From Anisodus tanguticus (lineage: Eukaryota; Streptophyta; Magnoliopsida; Solanales; Solanaceae): a DNA stretch of 64,000 bases. A program made the position numbers and the translations under genes. Shown piece after piece: positions 33,890 to 47,839 of this stretch. Position 1 is the first letter of the stretch; each line of letters starts with the position of its first letter. The DNA lies in NCBI GenBank assembly GCA_034509755.1, contig CM067552.1, forward strand, positions 19,836,753 through 19,900,752, given 5' to 3'. Under the pieces are notes generated by a model that saw only the letters and a list, made by a program, of their open reading frames with translations, searched no databases and had not been told where the DNA came from.

Positions 33890-36760
33890 GTTTTAATGAT
33901 AAAATGAAGTCAAGGTAGCCCTCATTGACTTAAAAGAAATTAGCACTGCCTCAAAGACTAGCTTATACGATAGGTTTTACATTGGTTCTCCCCACTGTAA
34001 AATATTTTACGGGCCGTAAAAGGTCACAGTGAAACAACTCTAACTCCACCAAAGTTTTGTTATGTTTTAAGGTGGAGGCCTCAGAGTTTTGACGATTGTA
34101 AAACACAATTATAGACGTAAATCCCACCATAAAACATAGGGATTTTCCAAATTGTGATGAATTTATTTCATTTGATTCGATTTACCTTTGTACTACTAAT
34201 CCTTCAATAGACAAGATTTGGACCGTTATTACTTTCTTCATAAGATCACATATCCTCCTGAGAAGTTGATGTCCAATCGATGGTACGAGTAGACGTGAAA
34301 CTACGAGGCGTATCATGTGTCATGTGTATAGATGTCATAAATGTCCTTGTTGGAATATGTTTTAATGTAAATACTTTCATGGTGGCCTTGTTAGCTCTTC
34401 CTATGCTTATATGATTATTAGGGTGGTATCGTAAGTTGTTTATCACTTTTGAATTCTTTTAGTCTATCATGCAGCATTGACGGCCCAACATGTTTGTTAA
34501 GAAATATGGTTAAGTCAAGTATGTAGTGCTCTATGATTATTACCTAGGTGTCGGTCTGTGCCTCTCCGGGTTGGGGTGTGACACTAAGTCCAACTCTTCA
34601 TCTATTAGAAATTAATTAATATTCCTTTTTCTCTAATGTCGACATGGAATAGCTTCCAGTGTCAAGTTGTGTGATAGTTAGAATTAGTTCCTTCGAGCGG
34701 TTCCTCGGAATAATGTGACGGCTTCACTAAGTGTTTTGTATATCTGGTGTCACACCCTAAATTGGAGTGGCGTGATTGGCACCCTATTTCCTACTTGCTC
34801 GAGCATACATATTTGTAATTTTGTCCATACATAGCTCATATAATCTGTTTTAATGATAAAATGAAGTCAAGGTAGCCCTCATTGACTTAAACGAAATTAG
34901 CACTGCCTCAAAGACTAGCTTATACGATAGGTTTTACAGTGGTTCTCCCCACTGTAAAATATTTTACGGGCCGTAAAAGGTCACAGTGAAACAACTCTAA
35001 CTCCACCAAAGTTTTGTTATGTTTTAAGGTGGAGGCCTCAGAGTTTTGACGATTGTAAAACACAATTATAGACGTAAATCCCACCATAAAACATAGGGAT
35101 TTTCCAAATTGTGATGAATTTATTTCATTTGATTCGATTTACCTTTGTACAACTAATCCTTCAATAGACAAGATTTGGACCGTTATTACTTTCTTCATAA
35201 GATCACATATCCTCCCGAGAAGTTTCTTTGTCCAATCGATGGTACGAGTAGACGTGAAACTACGAGGCGTATCATGTGTCATGTGTATAGATGTCATAAA
35301 TGTCCTTGTTGGAATATGTTTTAATGTAAATACTTTCATGGTGGCCTTGTTAGCTCTTCCTATGCTTATATGATTATTAGGGTGGTATCGTAAGTTGTTT
35401 ATCACTTTTGAATTCTTTTAGTCTATCATGCAGCATTGACGGCCCAACGTGTTTGTTAAGAAATATGGTTAAGTCAAGTATGTAGTGCTCTATGATTATT
35501 ACCTAGGTGTCGGTCTGTGCCTCTCCGGGTTGGGGTGTGACACTAAGTCCAACTCTTCATCTATTAGAAATTAATTAATATTCCTTTTTCTCTAATGTCG
35601 ACATGGAATAGCTTCCAGTGTCAAGTTGTGTGATAGTTAGAATTAGTTCCTTCGAGCGGTTCCTCGGAATAATGTGACGGCTTCACTAAGTGTTTTGTAT
35701 ATCTGGTGTCACACCCTAAACTGGAGTGGCGTGATTGGCACCCTATTTCCTACTTGCTCGAGCATACATATTTGTAATTTTGTCCATACATAGCTCATAT
35801 AATCTGTTTTAATGATAAAATGAAGTCAAGGTAGCCCTCATTGACTTAAACGAAATTAGCACTGCCTCAAAGACTAGCTTATACGATAGGTTTTACAGTG
35901 GTTCTCCCCACTGTAAAATATTTTACGGGCCGTAAAAGGTCACAGTGAAACAACTCTAACTCCACCAAAGTTTTGTTATGTTTTAAGGTGGAGGCCTCAG
36001 AGTTTTGACGATTGTAAAACACAATTATAGACGTAAATCCCACCATAAAACATAGGGATTTTCCAAATTGTGATGAATTTATTTCATTTGATTCGATTTA
36101 CCTTTGTACAACTAATCCTTCAATAGACAAGATTTGGACCGTTATTACTTTCTTCATAAGATCACATATCCTCCTGAGAAGTTGCTGTCCAATCGATGGT
36201 ACGAGTAGACGTGAAACTACGAGGCGTATCATGTGTCATGTGTATAGATGTCATAAATGTCCTTGTTGGAATATGTTTTAATGTAAATACTTTCATGGTG
36301 GCCTTGTTAGCTCTTCCTATGCTTATATGATTATTAGGGTGGTATCGTAAGTTGTTTATCACTTTTGAATTCTTTTAGTCTATCATGCAGCATTGACGGC
36401 TCAACATGTTTGTTAAGAAATATGGTTAAGTCATGTATGTAGTGCTCTATGATTATTACCTAGGTGTCGGTCTGTGCCTCTCCGGGTTGGGGTGTGACAC
36501 TAAGTCCAACACTTCATCTATTAGAAATTAATTAATATTCCTTTTTCTCTAATGTCGACATGGAATAGCTTCCAGTGTCAAGTTGTGTGATAGTTAGAAT
36601 TAGTTCCTTCGAGCAGTTCCTCGGAATAATGTGACGGCTTCACTAAGTGTTTTGTATCTCTGGTGTCACACCCTAAACTGGAGTGGCGTGATTGGCACCC
36701 TATTTCCTACTTGCTCGAGCATACATATTTGTAATTTTGTCCATACATAGCTCATACAAT
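33890..36760. repeat. Tandem triplet of near-identical monomers
   Basis: Three consecutive monomers (anchors 34246, 35203, 36162) share private variants: GGAGGCCTCAGAGTTTTGAC, AAATTAATTAATATTCC, CTACGAGGCGTATCATG and AATACTTTCATGG. Single copies of this type recur at 40942 and 49547, so the triplet is a local amplification. Confidence 0.85.
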
Positions 36761-39229
36761 CTGTTTTAATGATAAAATGAAGTCAAGGTAGCCCTCATTG
36801 ACTTAAAAGGAATTAGCACTGCCTCAAAGACTAGCTTATACGATAGGTTTTACAGTGGTTCTCCCCATTGTAAAATATTTTACGGGTCGTAAAAGGTCAT
36901 AGTCAAACAACTCTACCTCCACCAACGTTTTGTTAAGTTTTACGGTAGAGATCTCAGAGTTTTGCCGATTGTAAAACACAATCATAGTCATAAATCCAAC
37001 CATAAAAAATAGGGATTTTCCAAATTGTGATGAATTTATTTCATTTGATTCGATTTACCTTTGTACAACTTATCCTTCTATAGACAAGATTTGGACCGTT
37101 ATTACTTTCTTCATAAGATCACATATCCTCCTGAGAAGTTGGTATCCAATCGATGGTTCAAGTAGACATGAAACTATGAGGAGTAACATGTGTCATGTGT
37201 ATAGATGTCATATATGTCCTTGTAGGCATATGTTTAAATGTACATACTTCCATGGTGTCCTTGTTAGCTTTTCCTATGCTTATATGCTTATTAGGGTGGT
37301 ATTGTAAGTTGTTTATCACTTTAGAATTCTTTCAGTCTATCATGCGGCATTGACGGCCCATTTGCTTGTTAAGAAATATGGTTTAGTCAAGTATGTAGTG
37401 CTCGATGATTAATACCTGGGTGTCGGTCAGTGCCTCTCCGAGTTGGGGGTGTGACACTAAGTCCAACTCTTCATCTATTAGGAATTCCTCAATATTTCTT
37501 TTTCTCTAATGTCGACATGGAATAGCTTCCAGTGTCAAGTTGTGTGATAGTTAGAATTAATTCCTTCAAGCAGTTCCTCTGAATAATGTGACTACTTCAC
37601 TAAGTGATTTGTATATCAGGTGTCACACCTAAATTGGAGTGGCGTGCCTGGCAGCCTATTTCCTACTTGCTCGAGCATACCTATTTGTAATTTTGTCCAT
37701 ACATAGCTCATACAATCTGTTTTAATGATAAAATGAAGTCAAGGTAGCCCTCATTGACTTAAAAGGAATTAGCACCACCTCAACGACTAGCTTATACGAT
37801 AGGTTTTACATTGTTTCTCCCCACTGTAAAATATTTTACGGGCCGTAAAAGGTCACAGTGAAACAACTCTACCTCCACCAAAGTTTTGTTAAGTTTTAAG
37901 GTGGAGGTCTCAGAGTTTTGCCGATTGTAAAACACAATTATAGTCGTAAATCGCACCATAAAACATAGGGATTTTCCAAATTGTGACGAATTTAATTCAT
38001 TTGATTCAATTTACCTTTTAACAACTTATCCTTCTGTAGAAAAGATTTGGACCGTTATTACTTTCTTCATAAGATCACATATCCTCCTGAGAAGTTGGTA
38101 TCCAATCGATGGTACAAGTAAACGTGAAACTATGAGGCGTAACATGTGTCATGTGTGTAGATGTCATATATGTCCTTGTAGGCATATGTTTTAATGTACA
38201 TACTTCCATGGTGCTCATGTTAGCTCTGCCAATGCTTTTATGCTTATTAGGGTGGTATCGTATGTTGTTTATCACTTTTGAATTCTTTCAGTCAATCATG
38301 CGGCATTGACGACCCATTTGCTTGTTAAGAAATATGGTTAAGTCATGTATGTAGTGCTCGATGATTAATACCTGGGTGTCGGTCAGTTCCTCTCAGGGTT
38401 GGGGTGTGACACTAAGTCCAACTCTTCATCTATTAGGAATTACTCTATATTCCTTTTTCTCTAATGTCGACATGGAATAGCTTCCAGTGTCAAGTTGTGT
38501 GATAGTTAGAATTAGTTCCTTCGAGCAGTTCCTCTGAATAATGTGACTGCGTCACTAAGTGTTTTGTATATCTGGTGTCACACCCTAAACTGGAGTGGCG
38601 TGACTGGCACCCTATTTCCTACTTGCTCGAGCATACCTATTTGTAATTTTGTCCATACATAGCTCATACAATCTGTTTTAATGATAAAATAAAGTCAAGG
38701 TGGCCCTCATTGACTTAAAAGGAATTAGCACCGCCTCAACGACTAGCTTATACGATAGGTTTTATAGTGGTTCTCCCCTCTGTAAAATATTTTACGGGCC
38801 GTAAAAGGTCACAGTGAAACAACTCTACCTCCACCAACATTTTGTTAAGTTTTACGGAGGTGGTCTCAGAGTTTTGCCGATTGTAAAACTCAATTATAGT
38901 CTTAAATCCCACCATAAAACATAGGGATGTTCAAAATTGTGACGAATTTATTTCATTTGATTCGATTTTCCTTTGTACAACTTATCCTTCTGTAGATAAG
39001 ATTTGGACCTTTATTACTTTCTTCATAAGATCACATATCCTCCTTAGAAGTTGGTATCCAATCGATGGTACAAGTTGACGTGAAACTATGAGGCGTAACA
39101 TGTGTCATGTGTATAGATGTCATATATGTCCTTGTAGGCATATGTTTTAATGTACATACTTCCATGGTGGCCATGTTAGCTCTGCCAATGCTTCTATGCT
39201 TATAGGGTGGTATCGTAAGTTGTTTATCA

Positions 39230-42200
39230 CTTTTGAATTCTTTTAGTCTATCATGCGGAATTCACGGCCCATTTGTTTGTTAATAAATATGGTTAAGTCA
39301 TGTATGTAGTGCTCGATGATTATTACCTAGGTGTCGGTCAGTGCCTCTCCGGGTTGGGGTGTCACACTAAGTCCAACTCTTCAGCAATTAAGAATTACTC
39401 AATATTGCTTTTTCTCCAATGTCGATATGGAATAGCTTCCATTGTCATGTTGTGTGATAGTTAGATTTAGTTCCTTCGAGCAGTTCCTCTGAATAATGAG
39501 ACTGCTTCACTAAGCGTTTGTATATCTGGTGTCACACCCTAAACTGGAGTGGCGTGACCGGCACCCTATTTCCTATTTGCTCGAGCATACCTATTTGTAA
39601 TTTTGTCTATACATAGCTCATACAATCTGTTTTAATGATAAAATGAAGTCAAGGTAGCCCTCATTAACTTAAAAGGAATTAGCACCGCCTCAACGACTAG
39701 CTTATACGATAGGTTTTACAGTGGTTATCCCCACTGTAAAATATTTTACGGGCCGTAAAAGGTCACAGTGAAACAACTATACCTCCACCAACGTTTTGTT
39801 AAGTTTTACGGTGGAGGTCTCACAATTTTGCCGATTGTAAAACACAATTATAGTCTTAAATCCCACCATAAAACATAGGGATTTTCGAAATTGTGACGAA
39901 TTTATTTCATTTGATTCGATTTACCTTTGTACAACTTATCCTTTTGTAGACAAGATTTGGACCTTCATTACTTTCTTCATAAGATCACATATCCTCCTGA
40001 GAAGTTGGTATCCAATCGATGGTACGAGTAGACGTGAAACAATGAGGCGTAAAATGTGTCATGTGTATAGATGTCATATATGTCCTTGTAGGCATATGTT
40101 TTAATGTACATACTTCCATGGTGGCCTTGTTAGCTCTTCCTATGCTTATATGATTATTAGGGTGGTATCGTAAGTTGTTTATCACTTTTGAATTCTTTTA
40201 GTCTATCATGCGGAATTCACGGCCCATTTGTTTGTTATGAAATATGGTTAAGTCATGTATGTAGTGCTCGATGATTATTACCTAGGTGACGGTCAGTGCC
40301 TCTCCGGGTTGGGGTGTGACCCTAAGTCGAACTCTTCATCAATTAAGAATTACTCAATATTGATTTTTCTCCAATGTCAACATGGAATAGCTTCCAGTGT
40401 CAAGTTGCGTGATAGTTAGAATTAGTTCCTTCGAGAAGTTCCTCTGAATAATGTGACTGCTTCACTAAGTATTTTTGTATATCTGGTGTCACACCCTAAA
40501 CTGGAGTGGCGTGACTGGCACCCTATTTCCTACTTGCTCGAGCATACCCGTTTGTAAATTTGTCCATACATAGCTCATATAATCTGTTTTAATGATAAAA
40601 TGAAGTCAAGGTAGCCCTCATTGACTTAAAAGAAATTAGCACTGCCTCAAAGACTAGCTTATACGATAGGTTTTACAGTGGTTCTCCCCATTGTAAAATA
40701 TTTTACAGGCCGTAAAAGGTCACAGTGAAACAACTCTAACTCCACCAAAGTTTTGTTAAGTTTTAAGGTGGAGGCCTCAGAGTTTTGACGATTGTAAAAC
40801 ACAATTATAGACGTAAATCCCACCATAAAACATAGGGATTTTCCAAATTGTGATTAATTTATTTCATTTGATTCGATTTACCTTTGTACAACTAATCATT
40901 CAATAGACAAGATTTGGACCGTTATTACTTTCTTGATAAGATCACATATCCTCCTGAGAAGTTGATGTCCAATCGATGGTACGAGTAGACGTGAAACTAC
41001 GAGGCCTATCATGTGTCATATGTATAGATGTCATATATGTCCTTGTAGGAATATGTTTTAATGTAAATACTTTCATGGTGGCCTTGTTAGCTCTTCCTAT
41101 GCTTATATGATTATTAGGGTGGTATCGTAAGTTGTTTATCACTTTTGAATTCTTTTAGTCTATCATGCAGCATTGACGGCCCAACATGTTTGTTAAGAAA
41201 TATGGTTAAGTCATGTATGTAGTGCTCTATGATTATTACCTAGGTGTTGGTCTGTGCCTCTCCGGGTTGGGGTGTGACACTAAGTCCAACTCTTCATCTA
41301 TTAGAAATTAATTAATATTCCTTTTTCTCTAATGTCGACATGGAATAGCTTCCAGTGTCAAGTTGTGTGATAGTTAGAATTAGTTCCTTCGAGCAGTTCC
41401 TCGGAATAATGTGACGGCTTCACTAAGTGTTTTGTATATCTGGTGTCACACCCTAAACTGGAGTGGCGTGATTGACACCCACCCTATTTCCTACTTGCTC
41501 GAGCATACATATTTGTAATTTTGTCCATACATAGCTCATACAATCTGTTTTAATGATAAAATGAAGTCAAGGTAGCCCTCATTGACTTAAAAGGAATTAG
41601 CACTGCCTCAAAGACTAGCTTATACGATAGGTTTTACAGTGGTTCTCCCCATTGTAAAATATTTTACGGATCGTAAAAGGTCATAGTGAAACAACTCTAC
41701 CTCCACCAACGTTTTGTTAAGTTTTACGGTAGAGATCTCAGAGTTTTGCCGATTGTAAAACACAATCATAGTCATAAATCCAACCATAAAAAATAGGGAT
41801 TTTCCAAATTGTGATGAATTTATTTCATTTGATTCGATTTACCTTTGTACAACTTATCCTTCTATAGACAAGATTTGGACCGTTATTACTTTCTTCATAA
41901 GATCACATATCCTACTGAGAAGTTGGTATCCAATCGATGGTACAAGTAGACATGAAACTATGAGGCGTAACATGTGTCATGTGTATAGATGTCATATATG
42001 TCCTTGTAGGCATATGTTTTAATGTACATACTTCCATGGTGGCCTTGTTAGCTTTTCCTATGCTTATATGCTTATTAGGGTGGTATTGTAAGTTGTTTAT
42101 CACTTTTGAATTCTTTCAGTCTATCATGCGGCATTGACGGCCCATTTGCTTGTTAAGAAATATGGTTAAGTCATGTATGTAGTGCTCGATGATTAATACC

Positions 42201-43470
42201 TGGGTGTCGGTCAGTGCCTCTTCGAGTTGGGGGTGTGACACTAAGTCCAACTCTTCATCTATTAGGAATTCCTCAATATTCCTTTTTCTCTAATGTCGAC
42301 ATGGAATAGCTTCCAGTGTCAAGTTGTGTGATAGTTAGAATTAATTCCTTCTAGCAGTTCCTCTGAATAATGTGACTACTTCACTAAGTGATTTGTATAT
42401 CTGGTGTCACACCTAAATTGGAGTGGCGTGACTGGCAACCTTTTTCCTACTTGCTCGAGCATACCTATTTGTAATTTTGTCCATACATAGCTCATACAAT
42501 CTGTTTTAATGATAAAATGAAGTCAAGGTAGCCCTTATTGACTTAAAAAGAATTAGCACCGCCTCAACGACTAGCCTATACTATAGGTTTTATAGTGGTT
42601 CTCCCCATTGTAAAATATTTTACGGGTCGTAAAAGGTCACAGTGAAACAACTCTACCTCCACCAATGTTTTGTTAAGTTTTAAGGTGGAGGTCTCAGAGT
42701 TTTGCCGATTGTAAAACACAATTATAGTTATAAATTGCACCATAAAACATAGGGATTTTCCAAATTGTGATGAATTTATTTCATTTGATTCGATTTACCT
42801 TTGTACAACTTATCCTTCTATAGACAAGATTTGGACCGTTATTACTTTCTTCGTAAGATCACATACCCTCCTGAGAAGTTGGTATCCAATCGATGGTATG
42901 AGTAGACGTGAAACTATGAGGCGTAACATGTGTCATGTGTATAGATGTCATATATGTCCTTGTAGGAATATGTTTTAATGTACATACTTCCATGGTGGCC
43001 TTGTTAGCTCTTCCTATGCTTATATGATTATTAGGGTGGTATCGTAAGTTATTTATCACTTTTGAATTCTTTTAGTCTATCATGCGGCATTGACGGCCCA
43101 TTTGTTTGTTAACAAATATGGCTAAGTCATGTATGTAGTGCTCGATGATTATTACCTAGGTTTCGGTCAGTGCCTCTCCGGGTTGGGGTGTGACACTAAG
43201 TCCAACTCTTCATCTATTAGGAATTACGCAATATTCCTTTATCTCTAATGTCGATATGGAATATCTTCCAGTGTCGAGTTGTGTGATAGTTAGAATTAGT
43301 TCCTTCGAGCAGTTCCTCTGAATAATGTGACTGCTTCACTAAGTGTTTTGTATATCTGGTGTCACACCCTAAACTGGAGTGGCGTGACTGGCACCCTATT
43401 TCCTATTTGCTCGAGCATACCTATTTGTATTTTGTCCATACATAGCTCATACAATCTGTTTTAATGATAA
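39230..43470. repeat. Higher-order block, copy 1 (about 4.4 monomers)
   Basis: Monomers anchored at 39985, 40942, 41903 and 42859 match, in order, those at 48591, 49547, 50504 and 51460. Marker variants include CACAATTTTGCCG, GGAGGCCTCAGAG, AACCATAAAAAATAGGG and CCTAGGTTTCGG, in successive monomers. Edges are approximate. Confidence 0.82.
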
Positions 43471-46400
43471 AATGAAGTCAAGGTAGCCCTCATTGACTTA
43501 AAAGGAATTAGCACCACCTTAACGACTAGCTTATACGATAGGTTTTACATTGTTTCTCCCCACTGTAAAATATTTTACGGGCGGTAAAAGGTCACAGTGA
43601 AACAACTCTACCTCCACCAAAGTTTTGTTAAGCTTTAAGGTGGAGGTCTCAGAGTTTTGCCGATTGTAAAACACAATTATAGTCGTATATCCCACCATAA
43701 AACATAGGGATTTTCCAAATTGTGACGAATTTATTTCATTTGATTCAATTTACCTTTATACAAGTTATCCTTCTGTAGAAAAGATTTAGACCGTTATTAC
43801 TTTCTTCATAAGATCACATATCCTCCTGAGAAGTTGGTATCCAATCGATGGTACAAGTAGAAGTGAAACTATGAGGCGTAACATGTGTCATGTGTATAGA
43901 TGTCATATATGTCCTTGTAGGCATATGTTTTAATGTACATACTTCCATGGTGGCCATGTTAGCTCTGCCAATGCTTCTATGCTTATAGGGTGGTATAGTA
44001 AGTTGTTTATCACTTTTGAATTCTTTCAGTCTATCATGCGGCATTGACGACCCATTTGCTTGTTAATAAATATGGTTAAGTCATGTATGTAGTGCTCGAT
44101 GATTAATACCTGGGTGTCGGTCAGTGCCTCTCAGGGTTGGGGTGTGACACTAAGTCCAACTCTTCATCTATTAGGAATTACGCAATATTCCTTTATCTCT
44201 AATGTCGATATGGAATATCTTCCAGTGTCCAGTTGTGTGATAGTTAGAATTAGTTCCTTCGAGCAGTTCCTCTGAATAATGTGACTGCTTCACTAAGTGT
44301 TTTGTATATCTGGTGTCACACCCTAAACTGGAGTGGCGTGACTGGCACCCTATTTCCTATTTGCTCGAGCATACCTATTTGTAATTTTGTCCATACATAG
44401 CTCATACAATCTGTTTTAATGATAAAATGAAGTCAAGGTACCCCTCATTGACTTAAAAGGAATTAGCACCACCTCAACGACTAGCTTATACGATAGGTTT
44501 TACATTGTTTCTCCCCACTGTAAAATATTTTACGGGGGGTAAAAGGTCACAGTGAAACAACTCTACCTCCACCAAAGTTTTGTTAAGTTTTAAGGTGGAG
44601 GTCTCAGAGTTTTGCCGATTGTAAAACACAATTATAGTCGTAAATCCCACCATAAAGCATAGGGATTTTCCAAATTGTGACGAATTTATTTCATTTGATT
44701 CAATTTACCTTTATACAACTTATCCTTCTGTAGAAAAGATTTGGACCGTTATTACTTTCTTCATAAGATCACATATCCTCCTGAGAAGTTGGTATCCAAT
44801 CGATGGTACAAGTTGACGTGAAACTATGAGGCGTAACATGTGTCATGTGTATAGATGTCATATATGTCCTTGTAGGCATATGTTTTAATGTACATACTTC
44901 CATGGTGGCCATGTTAGCTCTGCCAATGCTTCTATGCTTATAGGGTGGTATCGTAGGTTGTTTATCACTTTTGAATTCTTTCAGTCTATCATGCGGCATT
45001 GACGACCCATTTGCGTGTTAATAAATATGGTTAAGTCATGTATGTAGTGCTCTATGATTAATACCTGGGTGTCGGTCAGTGCCTCTCCGGGTTGGGGTGT
45101 GACACTAAGTCCAACTCTTCATCTATTAGGAATTACGCAATATTCCTTTATCTCTAATGTCGATATGGAATATCTTCCAGTGTCCAGTTGTGTGATAGTT
45201 AGAATTAGTTCCTTCGAGCAGTTCCTCTGAATAATGTGACTGCTTCACTAAGTGTTTTGTATATCTGGTGTCACACCCTAAACTGGAGTGGCGTGACTGG
45301 CACCCTATTTCCTATTTTCTCAAGCATACCTATTTGTAATTTTGTCCATACATAGCTCATACAATCTGTTTTAATGATAAAATGAAGTCAGGGTACCCCT
45401 CATTGACTTAAAAGGAATTAGCACCACCTCAACGACTAGCTTATACGATAGGTTTTACATTGTTTCTCCCCACTGTAAAATATTTTACGGGCGGTAAAAG
45501 GTCACAGTGAAACAACTCTACCTCCACCAAAGTTTTGTTAAGTTTTAAGGTGGAGGTCTCAGAGTTTTGCCGATTGTAAAACACAATTATAGTCGTAAAT
45601 CCCACCATAAAACATAGGGATTTTCCAAATTGTGACGAATTTATTTCATTTGATTCAATTTACCTTTATACAACTTATCCTTCTGTAGAAAAGATTTGGA
45701 CCGTTATTACTTTCTTCATAAGATCACATATCCTCCTGAGAAGTTGGTATCCAATCGATGGTACAAGTAGACATGAAACTATGAGGCGTAACATGTGTCA
45801 TGTGTATAGATGTCATATATGTCCTTGTAGGCATATGTTTTAATGTACATACTTCCATGGTGCTCATGTTAGCTCTGCCAATGCTTTTATGCTTATTAGG
45901 GTGGTATCGTAAGTTGTTTATCACTTTTGAATTCTTTCAGTCTATCATGCGGCATTGATGACCCATTTGCTTGTTAAGAAATATGGTTAAGTCATGTATG
46001 TAGTGCTCGATGATTAATACCTGGGTGTCGGTCAGTGCCTCTCAGAGTTGGGGTGTGACACTAAGTCCAACTCTTCATCTATTAGGAATTACTCTATATT
46101 CCTTTTTCTCTAATGTCGACATGGAATAGCTTCCGGTGTCAAGTTGTGTGATAGTTAGAATTAGTTCCTTCGAGCGTTTCTCTCGAATAATGTGATTGCG
46201 TCACTAAGTGTTTTGTATATACGGTGTCACACCCTAAAGCGGAGTGGCGTGACCGGCACCCTATTTCCTACTTGCTCGAGCATACCTATTTGTAATTTTG
46301 TCCATACATAGCTCATACAATCTGTTTTAATGATAAAATGAAGTCAAGGTAGCCCTCATTGACTTAGAAGGAATTAGCACCGCCTCAACGACTAGCTTAT

Positions 46401-47839
46401 ACGATATGTTTTATAGTGGTTCTCCTCTCTGTAAAATATTTTACTGGCCGTAAAAGGTCACAGTGAAACAACTCTACCTCCACCAACGTTTTGTTAAGTT
46501 TTACGGTAGAGATCTCAGAGTTTTGCCGATTGTAAAACACAATTATAGTCTTAAATCCCACCATAAAACATAGGGATGTTCAAAATTGTGACGAATTTAT
46601 TTCATTTGATTCGATTTTTCTTTGTACAACTTATCCTTCTGTAGATAAGATTTGGACCTTTATTACTTTCTTCATAAGATCACATATCCTCCTGAGAAGT
46701 TGGTATCCAATCGATGGTACAAGTAGACATGAAACTATGAGGCGTAACATGTGTCATGTGTATAGATGTCATATATGTCCTTGTAGGCATATGTTTTAAT
46801 GTACATACTTCCATGGTGCTCATGTTAGCTCTGCCAATGCTTTTATGCTTATTAGGGTGGTATCGTAAGTTGTTTATCACTTTTGAATTCTTTCAGTCTA
46901 TCATGCGGCATTGATGACCCATTTGCTTGTTAAGAAATATGGTTAAGTCATGTATGTAGTGCTCGATGATTAATACCTGGGTGTCGGTCAGTGCCTCTCA
47001 GAGTTGGGGTGTGACACTAAGTCCAACTCTTCATCTATTAGGAATTACTCTATATTCCTTTTTCTCTAATGTCGACATGGAATAGCTTCCAGTGTCAAGT
47101 TGTGTGATAGTTAGAATTAGTTCCTTCGAGCAGTTCCTCTGAATAATGTGACTGCGTCACTAAGTGTTTTGTATATCTGGTGTCACACCCTAAACTGGAG
47201 TGGCGTGACTGGCACCCTATTTCCTACTTGCTCGAGCATACCTATTTGTAATTTTGTCCATACATAGCTCATACAATCTGTTTTAATGATAAAATGAAGT
47301 CAAGGTAGCCCTCATTGACTTAGAAGGAATTAGCACCGCCTCAACGACTAGCTTATACGATATGTTTTATAGTGGTTCTCCCCTCTGTAAAATATTTTAC
47401 TGGCCGTAAAAGGTCACAGTGAAACAACTCTACCTCCACCAACGTTTTGTTAAGTTTTACGGTAGAGATCTCAGAGTTTTGCCGATTGTAAAACACAATT
47501 ATAGTCTTAAATCCCACCATAAAACATAGGGATGTTCAAAATTGTGACGAATTTATTTCATTTGATTCGATTTTTCTTTGTACAACTTATCCTTCTGTAG
47601 ATAAGATTTGGACCTTTATTACTTTCTTCATAAGATCACATATCCTCCTGAGAAGTTGGTATCCAATCGATGGTACGAGTAGACGTGAAACTATGAGGCG
47701 TAACATGTGTCATGTGTATAGATGTCATATATGTCCTTGTAGGCATATGTTTTAATGTACATACTTCCATGGTGGCCTTCTTAGCTCTTCCTATGCTTAT
47801 ATGATTATTAGGGTGGTATCATAAGTTGTTTATCACTTT

